The notes: generated by a model not told the origin, from the sequence alone. Shown: positions 50,658-63,400, counted from the first letter of the stretch. The stretch: DNA of 64,000 nt from Paulownia fortunei (GCA_019321725.1 CM033109.1:13733993-13797992), one strand, 5' to 3'. Made by a program: numbers and translations.

Positions 50658-52033
50658 TGGGCGCCCGTCGCCCGTCACCCGGCGCCCGGCACCCGACAGC
50701 GGGCGCTGGGTGCCCGGCTGCGCCGACGGGCAGCAGTGGTGCTGCTCGTCGTGTCGTTCCGGGTCCGTTTTTTTTTATTTTTTATTTTTTTTTCTGGAAT
50801 ATTAAAATTAAATGTTAATTTTATTTTTTTCTGAAAAATTGTTTTTCAAAGAAAAATTGTTTTTCTAGCAATTAAAAATTATACCAAGTTAAAAGAAAAA
50901 TTGCGTTTAACAATTTGGTAAATTTACATATTTTGATAATTACATATGATGTTAATTATGAGCATGTATGGGATGATCATGAGCCATTGGACCAATGTGA
51001 TTGGTTTTATTTAATATTTTTGGGTTTTAAAATGGGGCCTGCGAGCCTCTTATTTCATTTATGTAAGTTATTTTATTTTCTGTAAAGAGAGTAGAATAGA
51101 AGGTAAGGTTTTTCTTTTTCTTTGGAAGACGAAGGAGAATAAAAAAGGAAGGCCCATGATTGTATGGGATACAATTATGTAATTGAATAGGTTCTATTCC
51201 ATTTTATTACCCTTAGACTGACCTTAGGTCCATTTTGGATCAAATGGACCGCATAGGACTGGTTCATGATCATCCATTTATTTAAGTATGTATTAGATGC
51301 ATGCTTAGGATTTTATTTAATGCTTTTATGCTTGTGGAATGATATTATGATGCCATGCATTAAATAACCAACATAATTTAAATTATGATGAGGTCTTGGA
51401 TAAAATTAACCCCACTTAATTTTTTAAAATTAAGTAAAAGAATTTTTTGAAAATTCGATTTCAAAAAAAAATGGACAAGTTAGGTAGGACCTATCGTTCC
51501 ATGCCTACCATCAAAGATGGAGACATGACGACCGCTACCGCACTTGATCACTGACCATGAGTCGTGGGGTGGTCTTGTGTTGGAAAGCTGTGATCTCTAC
51601 CAAGCATAGAGATGCTCGTGGGATGGAATCATCATTATGTTGACCATGAGTCGTGGGACATCTTGATGCTCTATCTACACGAAAGTTTGATGGGTATTGT
51701 TTGACACTTAGTACCATATGGGCTCATAAAATTGGGGTATATGAGAAGAGGTGAGGCAAAAAAACTTGAGGGTTGTATAGTGATACAATCGTCAAAGAGT
51801 TGACTACCGATAAAAATATTTCATGGGCTCATAAAATTGGGGTGTGAAATATTTCCATTGGACCTCAAGCTCACTAGGAAATTTGATTTCCCGAAATTCC
51901 ATTAGGGGTGATGGAATTCGAAGAAAATAGTGGGAGACATTTAGTATTAAAGACCTTATATTAAATGAATATGTTTTTCCCATAGTTTACTCATTTTCTG
52001 CTTCTTGCATATTTTGTAGATTATTCTACTAAA
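50658..52033 (+). mobile_element. Copia 5' leader
   Basis: Noncoding. It begins with a 110-bp CpG-rich island (50657-50770) followed by T-runs, then phrases shared in reverse with 26694-28264. An ORF at 50622-50834 straddles the satellite junction and is not a gene. Confidence 0.7.
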
Positions 52034-53113
52034 ATGGCAAAGAATCCACTCGTAACAATCATTGAACAAAACAAATTAACTGGACCTAATTTTGTTGATT
52101 GGCTAAGAAACCTGAAGATAGTTCTTCAGTCAGAGAAGAGGGCATATGTCCTCGACACTGCGCCTCCTTTGGTACCGCCGGAGGATATTACTTCAGAGGA
52201 TTATGCAGGTTATTTACGTCATGTTGATGACAATCTGCAGGCTCGATGCTACATGCTGGCATCGATGTCAAATGAGCTGCAGAGGCAGAATGAGGATCAA
52301 GATACTGTCTATGGGATCCTCATTCACCTACAAGAGTTGTATGGTGAAAGAACTCGACAGACGAGATATCAGATCTCAAAAGAGCTTTTCAGATGTCGTA
52401 TGACTGAGGGCTCTTCAGTCCATGATCATGGATTGAAGATGATAGCCCTTATTGAAAGGCTGGCATCCCTTGGAGTCGTTATGGAGAACGAACTCTATAC
52501 GGACCTTCTGCTGCAGTCTCTGCCTCCATCATTTGACACCTTTGTTGTCAACTTTAACATGCACAACATGGAGACTAGTCTCGCTGAGCTTGTGAACATG
52601 TTAAAGACGGCTGAGTCCACCATAAAAAAGGACAAGCCGGTTCTGCTTGTTGGATCTTCTTCCGGATCAAATGCTAAAAAGCCCAAGAAAGGAAAGAAGA
52701 AGGGAAAGGGTTCCTCTAAACCCAACAAGCTGAAAGCTAAGGGCGGTGTCAAAAAGGTTTCTTCTCAAGCCAATGACAAGTGCCATTACTGCGGCAAACC
52801 AGGGCACTGGAAGAGGAATTGCAAGGAGTATCTTGCAAGCCTGAAGAGTTCAGGTATATATTTTGTTGAAGTTAACTTGTCGGTTAACAATACTTCTTGG
52901 GTATTAGATACCAGTTGTGGCTCACATATTTGCAATGATTTGCAGATGATGGCAAGAAGTAGGAAGCTGGATGGAGGAGAAACGGTTCTTAGGATGGGAA
53001 ATGGAGCAAGAGTTGCTGCATTAGCTATAGGGACCGTTAATCTGGCTTTAGAGAATGGTTATGTAATAGTTTTAAATAATTTAGTGCCCGTGGGAACTAT
53101 AACTACTTCTTAA
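52034..53113 (+). CDS. Copia gag with protease N-terminal part, open but truncated by deletion
   Basis: A 359-codon open frame from ATG. Residues 1-200 are the copia gag (LTGPNFVDWLRNLKIVLQSE near the start, SFDTFVVNFNMHNMETSLAE mid-way). A Lys-rich tract spans about residues 210-240. The zinc knuckle CHYCGKPGHWKRNC lies near residue 250 and has all four ligands. The aspartic protease entry WVLDTSCGSHIC lies near residue 290; the active-site block is D-T-S where many relatives have D-T/S-G. The frame ends out of phase (LVPVGTITTS, stop) because a deletion after VIVLNN removes the pre-integrase/zinc-binding segment; the sister copy at 25547-25792 retains the beginning of it. Gag alone might still be translatable, but the polyprotein is not. 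Confidence 0.85.
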   Translation: MAKNPLVTIIEQNKLTGPNFVDWLRNLKIVLQSEKRAYVLDTAPPLVPPEDITSEDYAGYLRHVDDNLQARCYMLASMSNELQRQNEDQDTVYGILIHLQELYGERTRQTRYQISKELFRCRMTEGSSVHDHGLKMIALIERLASLGVVMENELYTDLLLQSLPPSFDTFVVNFNMHNMETSLAELVNMLKTAESTIKKDKPVLLVGSSSGSNAKKPKKGKKKGKGSSKPNKLKAKGGVKKVSSQANDKCHYCGKPGHWKRNCKEYLASLKSSGIYFVEVNLSVNNTSWVLDTSCGSHICNDLQMMARSRKLDGGETVLRMGNGARVAALAIGTVNLALENGYVIVLNNLVPVGTITTS

Positions 53114-53745
53114 CCTTTACCGATGACTTCTCTAGGTATGGTTATGTGTACCTTTTAAGGTACAAGTCTGAAGTATTTGAAAAGTTCAAAGAATTCAGAA
53201 CTGAAGTAGAGAAACAAACTGGATTAAGTATAAAAACTCTTCGATCTGATCGAGGAGGTGAATACTTAAGCACAGAATTTTTAGATTATCTAAAAGAGAA
53301 TGGGATTCTCTCACAGTGGACTCCTCCTGCTACTCCCCAACTCAACGGAGTTGCGGAACGCAGGAATCGAACCTTGTTGGACATGGTTAGATCTATGATG
53401 AGCTTCACTTCATTACCTCTTTCATTCTGGGGCTATGCCTTAAGAACGGCGGCATACCTATTAAACAGGGTGCCATCTAAAGCCGTCCCTAAAATACCAT
53501 ATGAGATGTGGTATGGAAAGACACCTTCCTATAAATACCTTAGGGTATGGGGGTGTGCTGCTTATGTGAAGCAGCTAGTGGGAGATAAGTTGGATATGAG
53601 ATCCAGCTTATGCAAGTTTGTGGGTATCCAAAGGAGTCTATTGGATACTATTTCTATGATGCCACGGAACAAAGGGTGTTTGTTTCGAGGAATGCTACCT
53701 TCCTTGAAGAAGAATTTCTTTCAGATGGAAGTGACAATATCGTAG
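53105..53745 (+). pseudogene. Copia integrase core remnant
   Basis: Starts in RGNYNYFLTFTDDFSRYGY (first catalytic Asp) directly after the deletion junction. It continues through TLRSDRGGEYLSTEF (second Asp) and PQLNGVAERRNRTLLDMVRS (the Glu), so the DDE triad is present. PLSFWGYALRTAAYLLNRVP and PYEMWYGKTPSYKYLRVWGC follow, as in intact relatives. The N-terminal zinc-binding part is deleted. A frameshift near 53620-53650 moves the continuing sequence (YPKESIGYYFYDATEQRVF) into the frame of the next entry. Confidence 0.85.
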
Positions 53746-54458
53746 AACTTGAAGAGGTTCAAGAACCACAGAACACCCCAACTGACGCAGTAAATGGTAT
53801 ACCAGCTGATGCTGGACCCTCTAAGGCACAATCTCTTCGAAGATTCGAAAGGGTCTCAAGGGTACCTAAGAGGTACAACTTGTTGTTAGAGAACAAAGAA
53901 GAGGGACTCCCCTTGGATAATGATCCAAGAAGCTATGGAGAGGCGATGTCTGACATCGACTCGAAGAAGTGGCAAGAAGCTATGCAGTCCGAAATGGACT
54001 CTATGTACTCCAACAAGGTATGGACTTTGGTGGACCCACCACAGGGAATTATTCCCATTGGCTGCAAATGGGTCTACAAGCGGAAGCTTGGAGTAGATGG
54101 AGAGGTAGAAACCTATAAGGCACGATTGGTAGCAAAAGGTTATACTCAGAAGCAAGGAATTGATTATGAGGAAACTTTTTCACCAGTAGCGATGCTTAAA
54201 TCCATACGGATACTGTTAGCCATATCTGCATATTATGACTATGAGATATGGCAAATGGATGTGAAGACCGCTTTCCTTAATGGAAACATTAAGGAAGAGA
54301 TCTACATGAAGCAGCCAGAAGGCTTCATATCCAGCGGGGCGAGCAAAAGGTTTGCAAGCTCCAGAGATCCATTTATGGACTCAAACAAGCTTCGAGGAGT
54401 TGGAACATCCGGTTTGATGAAACGATCAAAATGTTTGACTTTCATAGAACCCGGATGA
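53610..54458 (+). pseudogene. Copia integrase tail and reverse transcriptase, first part
   Basis: After the integrase C-terminal region and linker, RT begins near KKWQEAMQSEMDSMYSNKVW. It includes GCKWVYKRKLGVDGEVETYK, ARLVAKGYTQKQGIDYEETF and QMDVKTAFLNGNIKEEIYMK, the usual finger and palm motifs with the first catalytic Asp in QMDVKTAFL. A frameshift near 54340 moves the expected SIYGLKQASRSWNIRFDETI into another frame, and this frame ends at 54458. Confidence 0.85.
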
Positions 54459-54933
54459 ACCATGTGTCTATAAGAAGGTTAGTGGGAGTGCAGTTATATT
54501 TGTTGTGCTCTACGTTGATGACATCCTACTCATTGGGAATGATGTAGGGATGTTGCAGTCAACGAGGACTTGGTTATCTAATCAGTTTTCCATGAAGGAC
54601 TTGGGAGATGCATCTTTTATCCTAGGGATAAAGATCTATAGAGATAGATCCAGAAGGATGATCGGACTATCCCAGTCCATGTACATAGACAAAGTGCTAA
54701 AAAGGTTTAGCATGGAGGAATCCAAGAGAGGATTTCTGCCTATGAGTCATGGGGTTTCACTCTCTAAAGTTATGTCTCCTAAGACACCTGAAGAGAGAGA
54801 AAAGATGGCTCGCATACCTTATGCTTCTGCAATAGGGAGCATAATGTATGCAATGTTATGTACAAGGCCTGATATAGCACATGCTCTGAGTGTCACGAGC
54901 AGATATCAGTCCAATCCAGGAGAAGAACACTGA
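54448..54933 (+). pseudogene. Copia reverse transcriptase, second part with YVDD
   Basis: The frame NPDEPCVYKKVSGSAVIFVV leads into LYVDDILLIGND, the catalytic Asp pair. It continues with FSMKDLGDASFILGIKI and ARIPYASAIGSIMYAMLCTR then PDIAHALSVTSRYQSNPGEE. It ends at TGA 54931-54933, which sits where relatives have Trp (HWKAVK), so this is a nonsense change. The same stop exists in the inverted copy (57276-57278). Confidence 0.85.
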
Positions 54934-56015
54934 AAAGCCGTTAAGATGATCCTCAAGTACTTGAGAAGGACTAAGGATATCTTTCTGATATACGGCAATG
55001 GAGAACTAAAACTGGAGGGATATACAGACTCTAGTTTTCAGTCCGATATAGATGACTCAAAGTCCATGTCCGGATACATATTCACCTTGAATGGTGGTGC
55101 GGTCAGTTGGAAGAGTTCCAAGCAAGAGACGACTGCAGACTCTACCACCGAAGCTGAATATATTGCTACATGAGATGCAGCAAAAGAAGCTGTTTGGATT
55201 AGAAATTTCATCCAAGGGTTGGATGTAATTCCATCTATTGTTGATCCAGTTATGATTTACTGTGATAATAATGGAGCTATTGCGCAAGCAAAAGAGCCAA
55301 GATCTCATCAAAGATCCAAGCACATAATGAGACGATATCACTTGATCAGAGAGATTATTGGTAGAGGCGACATCATTGTGGATCGAGTTGCCTCAGCAGA
55401 AAATATAGCAGACCCACTTACTAAGCCCTTAGCACAGAAGATATTCGACGGACATCTTGAGAAGATGGGCTTAGATACATGGGCAATTGGAGCTAGGGCA
55501 AGTGGGAGATTGTTAGAGTAGGATGCCCAACGCCCCAATTAGATTGGGTGTATTATACTCTTTTGCTTTTGTTAAGACAATCTTATTGGGAATCATATTA
55601 ATAAAATGGCATTTTCTTTATCTTATGTCTTGTATTTTTTATTTCTGCACATTAGATAAAGTCCTTAAACCAAATTTAGCTACGGGGCATGGTCGCGCAT
55701 ATGATGGCGATCATGGAACATGCCTCTAAGGCTTTGGTTTTAAATAAGTTCCGAGTCGAGAGTTTTTTGAGATGGGATATCAAATAGCTCAGTAAGACTC
55801 GTACATATAATGCATGCTCATGAGACGAGGATGTCACATTCCATTGGTATTAGCGTAGAGACGTAAGTGCATATATGTGGGTGCTTGTTAGGGAACAAGT
55901 ACACCGAATATGGCCCGCAAGAAATTCTTAGTTGGAGGTTTTGCCCGTCGAAATAAGAATTTCTGTGTTGCGATAGTACACGACTAGTCCTTAGACTTGA
56001 GGTACGATGGTAGCC
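54755..56015 (+). repeat. Left arm of a ~1.26-kb inverted repeat
   Basis: From TTTCACTCTCTAAAG to GATGGTAGCC; pairs with 56193-57454. It contains the end of RT, RNase H, the polypurine tract and about 505 bp of LTR. Arms look about 98-99% identical. Confidence 0.92.
54934..55509 (+). pseudogene. Copia RNase H remnant
   Basis: Continues in frame past the TGA: KAVKMILKYLRRTKDIFLIY, then YTDSSFQSDIDDSKSMSGYI and VSWKSSKQETTADSTTEAEY. A second nonsense TGA at 55171-55173 follows, then AAKEAVW, MIYCDNNGAIAQAKEP, RSKHIMRRYHLIREII and ENIADPLTKPL. Active-site Asp/Glu positions (YTDSSF, TEAEY, YCDNNGA) are retained. The frame closes just before the polypurine tract and 3' LTR. Both nonsense codons are shared with the inverted copy at 56712-57278. 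Confidence 0.85.
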
Positions 56016-56192
56016 TTGTGTGCATCCTACAGCACTTTGATATATCTTCTGATTGCTTGACAATCACAAAGGGGGTATGTTGGGTGTTGCACTGGTGTGC
56101 ATGGAGGTTTGTCAGTGGCCAACATAGAATTCGACACTTGTTTTTTTTTTTAAACAAGGGAATCTCCTATGTTTTCATAATTCGACACTTGA
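55511..56192 (+). repeat. 3' LTR (partial) of the plus-strand copia element
   Basis: Begins TGTTAGAGTAGGATGCC straight after AGTGGGAGA. The first ~505 bp (to GATGGTAGCC at 56015) is repeated in inverted orientation from 56697 down to 56193. Beyond 56015 the left LTR and the inverted LTR differ, and no clear CA end is found before the symmetry centre, so the LTR is probably incomplete. Small ORFs inside it, present in both copies, are not genes. Confidence 0.75.
56016..56192. other. 177-bp spacer at the centre of the palindrome
   Basis: Contains a 12-base direct repeat ATTCGACACTTG at 56129-56140 and 56180-56191. It also has a small imperfect hairpin: AACATAG (56121-56127) with CTATGTT (56167-56173), and CTTGTTT (56137-56143) with AAACAAG (56152-56158), around a T-run. 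It is probably LTR-derived and rearranged. Confidence 0.7.
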
Positions 56193-57454
56193 GGCTACCA
56201 TCGTGCCTCAAGTCTAAGGACTAGTCGTGTACTATCGCAACACAGAAATTCTTATTTCGACGGGCAAAGCCTCCAACTAAGAATTTCTTGCGGGCCATAT
56301 TCGGTGTACTTGTTCCCTAACAAGCACCCACATATATGCACTTACGTCTCTACGCTAATGCCAATGGAATGTGACATCCTCGTCTCACGAGCATGCATTA
56401 TATGTACGAGTCTTACTGAGCTATTTGATATCCCATCTCAAAAAACTCTCGACTCGGAACTTATTTAAAACCAAAGCCTTAGAGGCATGTTCCATGATCG
56501 CCATCATATGCGCGACCATGCCCCGTAGCTAAATTTGGTCTAAGGACTTTATCTAATGTGCAGAAATAAAAAATGCAAGACATAAGATAAAGAAAATGCC
56601 ATTTTTTTAATATGATTCCCAATAAGATTGTCTTAACAAAAGCAAAAGAGTATAATACACCCAATCTAATTGGGGCGTTGGGCATCCTACTCTAACAATC
56701 TCCCACTTGCCCTAGCTCCAATTGCCCATGTATCTAAGGCCCATCTTCTCAAGATGTCCGTCGAATATCTTCTGTGCTAAGGGCGTAGTAAGTGGGTCTG
56801 CTACATTTTCTGCTGAGGCAACTCGATCCACAATGACGTCGCCTCTACCAATAATCTCTCTGATCAAGTGATATCGTCTCATTATGTGCTTGGATCTTTG
56901 ATGAGATCTTGGCTCTTTTGCTTGCGCAATAGCTCCATTATTATCACAGTAAATCATAACTGGATCAACAATAGATGGAATTACATCCAACCCTTGGATG
57001 AAATTTCTAATCCAAACAGCTTCTTTTGCTGCATCTCATGTAGCAATATATTCAGCTTCGGTGGTAGAGTCTGCAGTCGTCTCTTGCTTGGAACTCTTCC
57101 AACTGACCGCACCACCATTCAAGGTGAATATGTATCCGGACATGGACTTTGAGTCATCTATATCGGACTGAAAACTAGAGTCTGTATATCCCTCCAGTTT
57201 TAGTTCTCCATTGCCGTATATCAGAAAGATATCCTTAGTCCTTCTCAAGTACTTGAGGATCATCTTAACGGCTTTTCAGTGTTCTTCTCCTGGATTGGAC
57301 TGATATCTGCTCGTGACACTCAGAGCATGTGCTATATCAGGCCTTGTACATAACATTGCATACATTATGCTCCCTATTGCAGAACCATAAGGTATGCGAG
57401 CCATCTTTTCTCTCTCTTCAGGTGTCTTAGGAGACATAACTTTAGAGAGTGAAA
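56193..57454 (-). mobile_element. Inverted 3' fragment of the same copia element
   Basis: Reverse complement of 54755-56015: LTR start TGTTAGAG at 56697 (minus), then RNase H (56712-57263) and the last part of RT (57276-57454). It carries the same two nonsense codons as the left arm (57276-57278 and 57036-57038) plus a few private changes (for example ADPLTTPL versus ADPLTKPL, and IPYGSAIG versus IPYASAIG). It is cut off at 57454, where inverted satellite begins, so everything 5' of this point is missing. Confidence 0.92.
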
Positions 57455-60400
57455 TACTCTGTAACAAATTAATTTTTTTTTTACTTTTATAATATTCCTT
57501 TCATATTACAAATTTTTGTATTTAATTTATATTACATGATTACAATTTGATAAGATTTTTAGGTTTTCAATATTTATTTCATTTAGTTTTTTGGGCTTGT
57601 AAAATTTAGTATATATACCTTTATGTTAAATTTCATATAATATGGAAAAACCTTTAGCAATTACACTTTTAAATTTAAATTATTTTAAAATATGTTTAAT
57701 TATTCTAAGGCTAATATTCTAAAGTTAAATTAATTATGTATTTAAACTAAATACTATCTAAGGAATTAAGATTTATATACTTTTAAACTATTCAATACAT
57801 ATGCATTTTGGTATTTAACTTACATTGCATTTTTAATAGATTTGATTTTTGTTTTTAATATTTACATATCCTTTGGTTATTATAAATAAAAATTATTTAA
57901 TATTGTCTATGGAACTAACATATGATTCATTCCTGGATAATCAATGCATATTTTTTATTTTTGTAATTAATTTGATTGCATTTTTATTCAATTTTAATTT
58001 TTTTAAATATCTATATTTTCAAGTTGTTGTGCAAGTAAAAATTAGTATATATTTTCAATTTTTTTATATAAATTTCAATAAGCAATTCTTTTAAATCTAT
58101 AAATTTGCCTCTAAGAATAAAAAATAAATATGAACACAAAAACAAGACAAAGTATTCATGTTACTCTTACTCTAAAAAAGCTCTATTTAAAATTCTCAAT
58201 AGTTGTCATGATGCTCCATTGCTTCCAACAAGTAAAAGTTAAAATATTCTTTTATTCTTTATTTATTTTAAATAAAAACAATATGATAGGTAAAATATAA
58301 TCACTTTAAAAATATTCAATGCATATTTTATTTGATTTTAAGATTTTAAATTATTTATATTTTTGAGTTTTTGTGAAGTCAAATTTAGTAAATTAAATTT
58401 CGTAAATTATATAGAAATATTTTATAATTTTATTTTAAAATTTAAATATATACTTTATTATTCTAAATAAAAGCTATTTAATACCATCTAAGGAATTAAA
58501 TTATGTTGAATTTAAAAAAGAACATACATACTATTTAATCTTGTATTTAACTGCGATTGCATTTCTATTAGATTTTAAAATTTTCAAAAACTTATAATTC
58601 TGAATTCTTGTGCTAGTAGATTTACTATGTGCTATTAAATTAAATTTCACAAATGTAGAAAAATATTTCAAAAATTAAATCTTTTAAGTATACAAATTTA
58701 CCTCTAACAATAACAACAAAAATGAAGATAAAATGAACATAAAGTACTCACATTCATGCGAAAAAATAGTAATAATGTAAAAAATAAATATCACTATATA
58801 GAATAAATAGTTCTAATTTTAATGCATTGCCTCCAAGAAATAAAAGTTAAAATCATAAGTATATTTTAAAAATTATTTTTTTATCAGTGTTGTATCAAAG
58901 TAATTAAAATATATTTAATTTTACATATTAAATTCAAAAATATTTATATTTGTAATTTGTTTTACATTGAGTTTTATTAAATTTTTATATTTTTGACTTA
59001 TTTTACTAGTAATTATACTTGCAAAATGAAAATATTTTTAATTATTCTTACCAATATTCAAAAGTTATTTTATTGTATATTTCAACCAAATTCCATCTCT
59101 CAGGAATTAAAATATATTTACTTTCAAAATATTCATGACATATACTTTTTTGTATCTATTTTACATTCCATCAAAATAACTACAACAAATAGCTCTCATA
59201 TACTACTAATTTAACTCCAACAATTACAAACATGAATAAAAGAACAAAGTACTCATGTTTTCCTTCCTCTCAATTTACAAGTTATGTTTCCATTTTATAT
59301 ATATTTGCAATTTGTCATACTACAATAAAAAATAGTAATAACGTAAAAAATAAATTTCAATAAATAAATATAACAACATACACTAAATTGTTATCATTAT
59401 GCTTTATTGCCTCTAACCGATAAAAGTTGAACGTAATTATATTTAAAATTATTTTGAATATTTGATTTACATTGCGTTTTAATTGGAATTTAAAATTTAA
59501 ATTATTTATATATTCTTTAGTCATTCTCATAAAAAATATTTAATGCTATTTAATAATTATACTTTTAAATTTAAAAATTATTTTTAAATCACACATAGAC
59601 AAATATTCTAAAGTTAAATTTATTGTATACTGTAAATAAATACTCTGTAACGAAGTAATATTTTTTTTTTACTTTTATAATATTCCTTTCATATTACAAA
59701 TTTTTGTATTTAATTTATATTACATGATTACAATTTGATAAGATTTTTAGGTTTTAAATATTTATTTCATTTAGTTTTTTGGGCTTGTAAAATTTAGTAT
59801 ATATACCTTTAAGTTAAATTTCATATAATATGGAAAAACCTTTAGCAATTACACTTTTAAATTTAAATTATTTTAAAATATGTTTAATTATTCTAAGGCT
59901 AATATTCTAAAGTTAAATTAATTATGTATTAAACTAAATACTATCTAAGGAATTAAGATTTATATACTTTTAAAATATTCAATACATATGCATTTTGGTA
60001 TTTAACTTACATTGCATTTTTAATAGATTTGATTTTTGTTTTTAATATTTACATATCCTTTGGTTATTATAAATAAAAATTATTTAATATTGTCTATGGA
60101 ACTAACATATGATTCATTCCTGGATAATCAATGCATATTTTTTATTTTTGTAATTAATTTGATTGCATTTTTATTCAATTTTAATTTTTTTAAATATCTA
60201 TATTTTCAAGTTGTTGTGCAAGTAAAATTAGTATATATTTTCAATTTTTTTTTTATAAATTTCAATAAGCAATTCTTTTAAATCTATAAATTTGCCTCTA
60301 AGAATAAAAAATAAATATGAACAAAAAACAAGACAAAGTATTCATGTTACTCTTACTCTAAAAAAGCTCTATTTAAAATTCTCAATAGTTGTCATGATGC

Positions 60401-63400
60401 TCCATTGCTTCCAACAAGTAAAAGTTAAAATATTCTTTTATTCTTTATTTATTTTAAATAAAACAATATGATAGGTAAAATATAATTACTTTAAAAATAT
60501 TCAATGCATATTTTATTTGATTTTAAGATTTTAAATTATTTATATTTTTGAGTTTTTGGGAAGTCAAATTTAGTAAATTAAATTTCATAAAATATATAGA
60601 AATATTTTATAATTTTACTTTAAAATTTAAATATATACTTTATTATTCTAAATAAAAGCTATTTAATACCATCTAACGAATTAAATTATGTTGAATTTAA
60701 AAAAGAACATACATACTATTTAATCTTGTATTTAACTGCGATTGCATTTCTATTAGATTTTAAAATTTTCAAAAACTTATATTTCTGAATTCTTGCGCTA
60801 GTAGATTTACTATGTGCTATTAAATTAAATTTCACAAATGTAGAAAAAATATTCAAAAATTAAATCTTTTAAGTATACAAATTTACCTCTAACAATAACA
60901 ACAAAAATGAAGATAAAATGAACATAAAGTACTCACATTCATGCGAAAAATAGTAATAATGTAAAAAATAAATATCACTATATACAATAAATAGTTCTAA
61001 TTTTAATGCATTGCCTCCAAGAAATAAAAGTTAAAATCATAAGTATATTTTAAAAATTATTTTTTTATCAGTGTTGTATCAAAGTAATTAAAATATATTT
61101 ACTTTTACATATTAAATTCAAAAATATTTATATTTGTAATTTGTTTTACATTGAGTTTTATTAAATTTTTATATTTTTGACTTATTTTACTAGTAATTAT
61201 ACTTGCAAAATGAAAATATTTTTAATTATTCTTACCAATATTCAAAAGTTAATTTGATTGTATATTTCAACCAAATTCCATCTCTCAGGAATTAAAATAT
61301 ATTTACTTTCAAAATATTCATGACATATACTTTTTTGTATCTATTTTACATTCCATCAAAATAACTACAACAAATAGCTCTCATAAACTACTAATTTAAC
61401 TCCAACAATTACAAACATGAATAAAAGAACAAAGTACTCGTGTTTTCCTTCCTCTCAATTTACAAGTTATGTTTCCATTTTATATATTTGCAATTTGTCA
61501 TACTACAATAAAAAATAGTAATAACGTAAAAAATAAATTTCAATAAATAAATATAACAACATACACTAAATTGTTATCATTATGCTTTATTGCCTCTAAC
61601 CGATAAAAGTTGAACGTAATTATATTTAAAATTATTTTGATTATTTGATTTACATTGCGTTTTAATTGGAATTTAAAATTTAAATTATTTATATATTCTT
61701 TAGTCATTCTCATAAAAAATATTTAATGCTATTTAATAATTATACTTTTAAATTTAAAAATTATTTTTAAATCACACATAGACAAATATCCTAAAGTTAA
61801 ATTTATTGTATACTGTAAATAAATACTCTGTAACGAATTAATATTTTTTTTTACTTTTATAATATTCCTTTCATATTACAAATTTTTTTATTTAATTTAT
61901 ATTACATGATTACAATTTGATAAGATTTTTAGGTTTTAAATATTTATTTCATTTAGTTTTTTGGGCTTGTAAAATTTAGTATATATACCTTTAAGTTAAA
62001 TTTCGTATAATATGGAAAAACCTTTAGCAATTACACTTTTAAATTTAAATTATTTTAAAATATGTTTAATTATTCTAAGGCTAATATTCTAAAGTTAAAT
62101 TAATTATGTATTTAAACTAAATACTATCTAAGGAATTAAGATTATATATACTTTTAAAATATTCAATACATATGCATTTTGGTATTTAACTTACATTGCA
62201 TTTTTAATAGATTTGATTTTTGTTTTTAATATTTACATATCCTTTGGTTATTATAAATAAAAATTATTTAATATTGTCTATGGAACTAACATATGATCAT
62301 TCCTGGATAATCAATGCATATTGTTTATTTTTGTAATTAATTTGATTGCATTTTTATTCAATTTTAATTTTTTTAAATATCTATATTTTCAAGTTGTTGT
62401 GCAAGTAAAAATTAGTATATATTTTCAATTTTTTTTTTATAAATTCCAATAAGCAATTGTTTTAAATCTATAAATTTGCCTTTAACAATAAAAAATAAAT
62501 ATGAACACAAAAACAAGACAAAGTATTCATGTTACTCTTACTCTAAAAAAGCTCTATTTAAAATTCTCAATAGTTGTCATGATGCTCCATTGCTTCCAAC
62601 AAGTAAAAGTTAAAATATTCTTTTATTCTTTATTTATTTTAAATAAAAACAATATGATAGGTAAAATATAATTACTTTAAAAATATTCAATGCATATTTT
62701 ATTTGATTTTAAGATTTTAAATTATTTATATTTTTGAGTTTTTGTGAAGTCAAATTTAGTAAATTAAATTTCATAAAATATACAGAAATATTTTATAATT
62801 TTATTTTAAAATTTAAATATATATTTTATTATTCTAAATAAAAGATATTTAATACCATCTAACGAATTAAATTATGTTGAATTTAAAAAAGAACATACAT
62901 ACTATTTAATCATGTATTTAACTGCGATTGCATTTCTATTAGATTTTAAAATTTTCAAAAACTTATAATTCTGAATTCTTGCGCTAGTAGATTTACTATG
63001 TGCTATTAAATTAAATTTCACAAATGTAGAAAAATATTTCAAAAATTAAATCTTTTAAGTATACAAATTTACCTCTAACAATAACAACAAAAATGAAGAT
63101 AAAATGAACATAAAGTACTCGTGTCATTCATGCGAAAAGATAGTAATAATGTAAAAAATAAATATCACTATATACAATAAATAGTTCTAATTTTAATGCA
63201 TTGCCTCCAAGAAATAAAAGTTAAAATCATAAGTATATTTTAAAAATTATTTTTTTATCAGTGTTGTATCAAAGTAATTAAAATATATTTACTTTTACAT
63301 ATTAAATTCAAAAATATTTATATTTGTAATTTGTTTTACATTGAGTTTTATTAAATTTTTATATTTTTGACTTATTTTACTAGTAATTATACTTGCAAAA

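Larger units (their letters stand above)
50658..56192 (+). mobile_element. Ty1/copia element, 5'-truncated, with partial 3' LTR
   Basis: Starts abruptly inside the leader's GC-rich island where the satellite stops (GATGCAAATT then GGGCGCCCG). No 5' LTR or primer-binding site is present; the sister copy shows these should lie further 5'. Order: leader, gag and protease (52034-53113), integrase, RT, RNase H, a polypurine tract AGTGGGAGA (55501-55509), then a 3' LTR starting TGTTAGAGTAGGATGCC at 55511. A deletion joins protease to integrase, and several stops and frameshifts kill it. The LTR is interrupted at the symmetry centre near 56016-56192. Confidence 0.9.

Noticed and set aside
50622..50834. 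70-codon ORF with Arg/Ala-rich centre
   Set aside because: It spans the satellite-copia junction and the GC-rich copia leader; the composition is due to the GC island, not coding.
52495..52752. 85-codon minus-strand ORF opposite gag
   Set aside because: Antisense shadow of the copia gag; the same shadow exists opposite the other gag copy.
55523..55729. 68-codon ORF present in both orientations (also 56479-56685)
   Set aside because: It is LTR sequence duplicated in the palindrome; no known product and no conservation signal beyond the LTR.
54755..57454. Palindrome as a pure fold-back assembly artefact
   Set aside because: Not excluded, but the flanking satellites differ far more than the arms and the arms carry private substitutions, which a fold-back of one read or contig would not produce.
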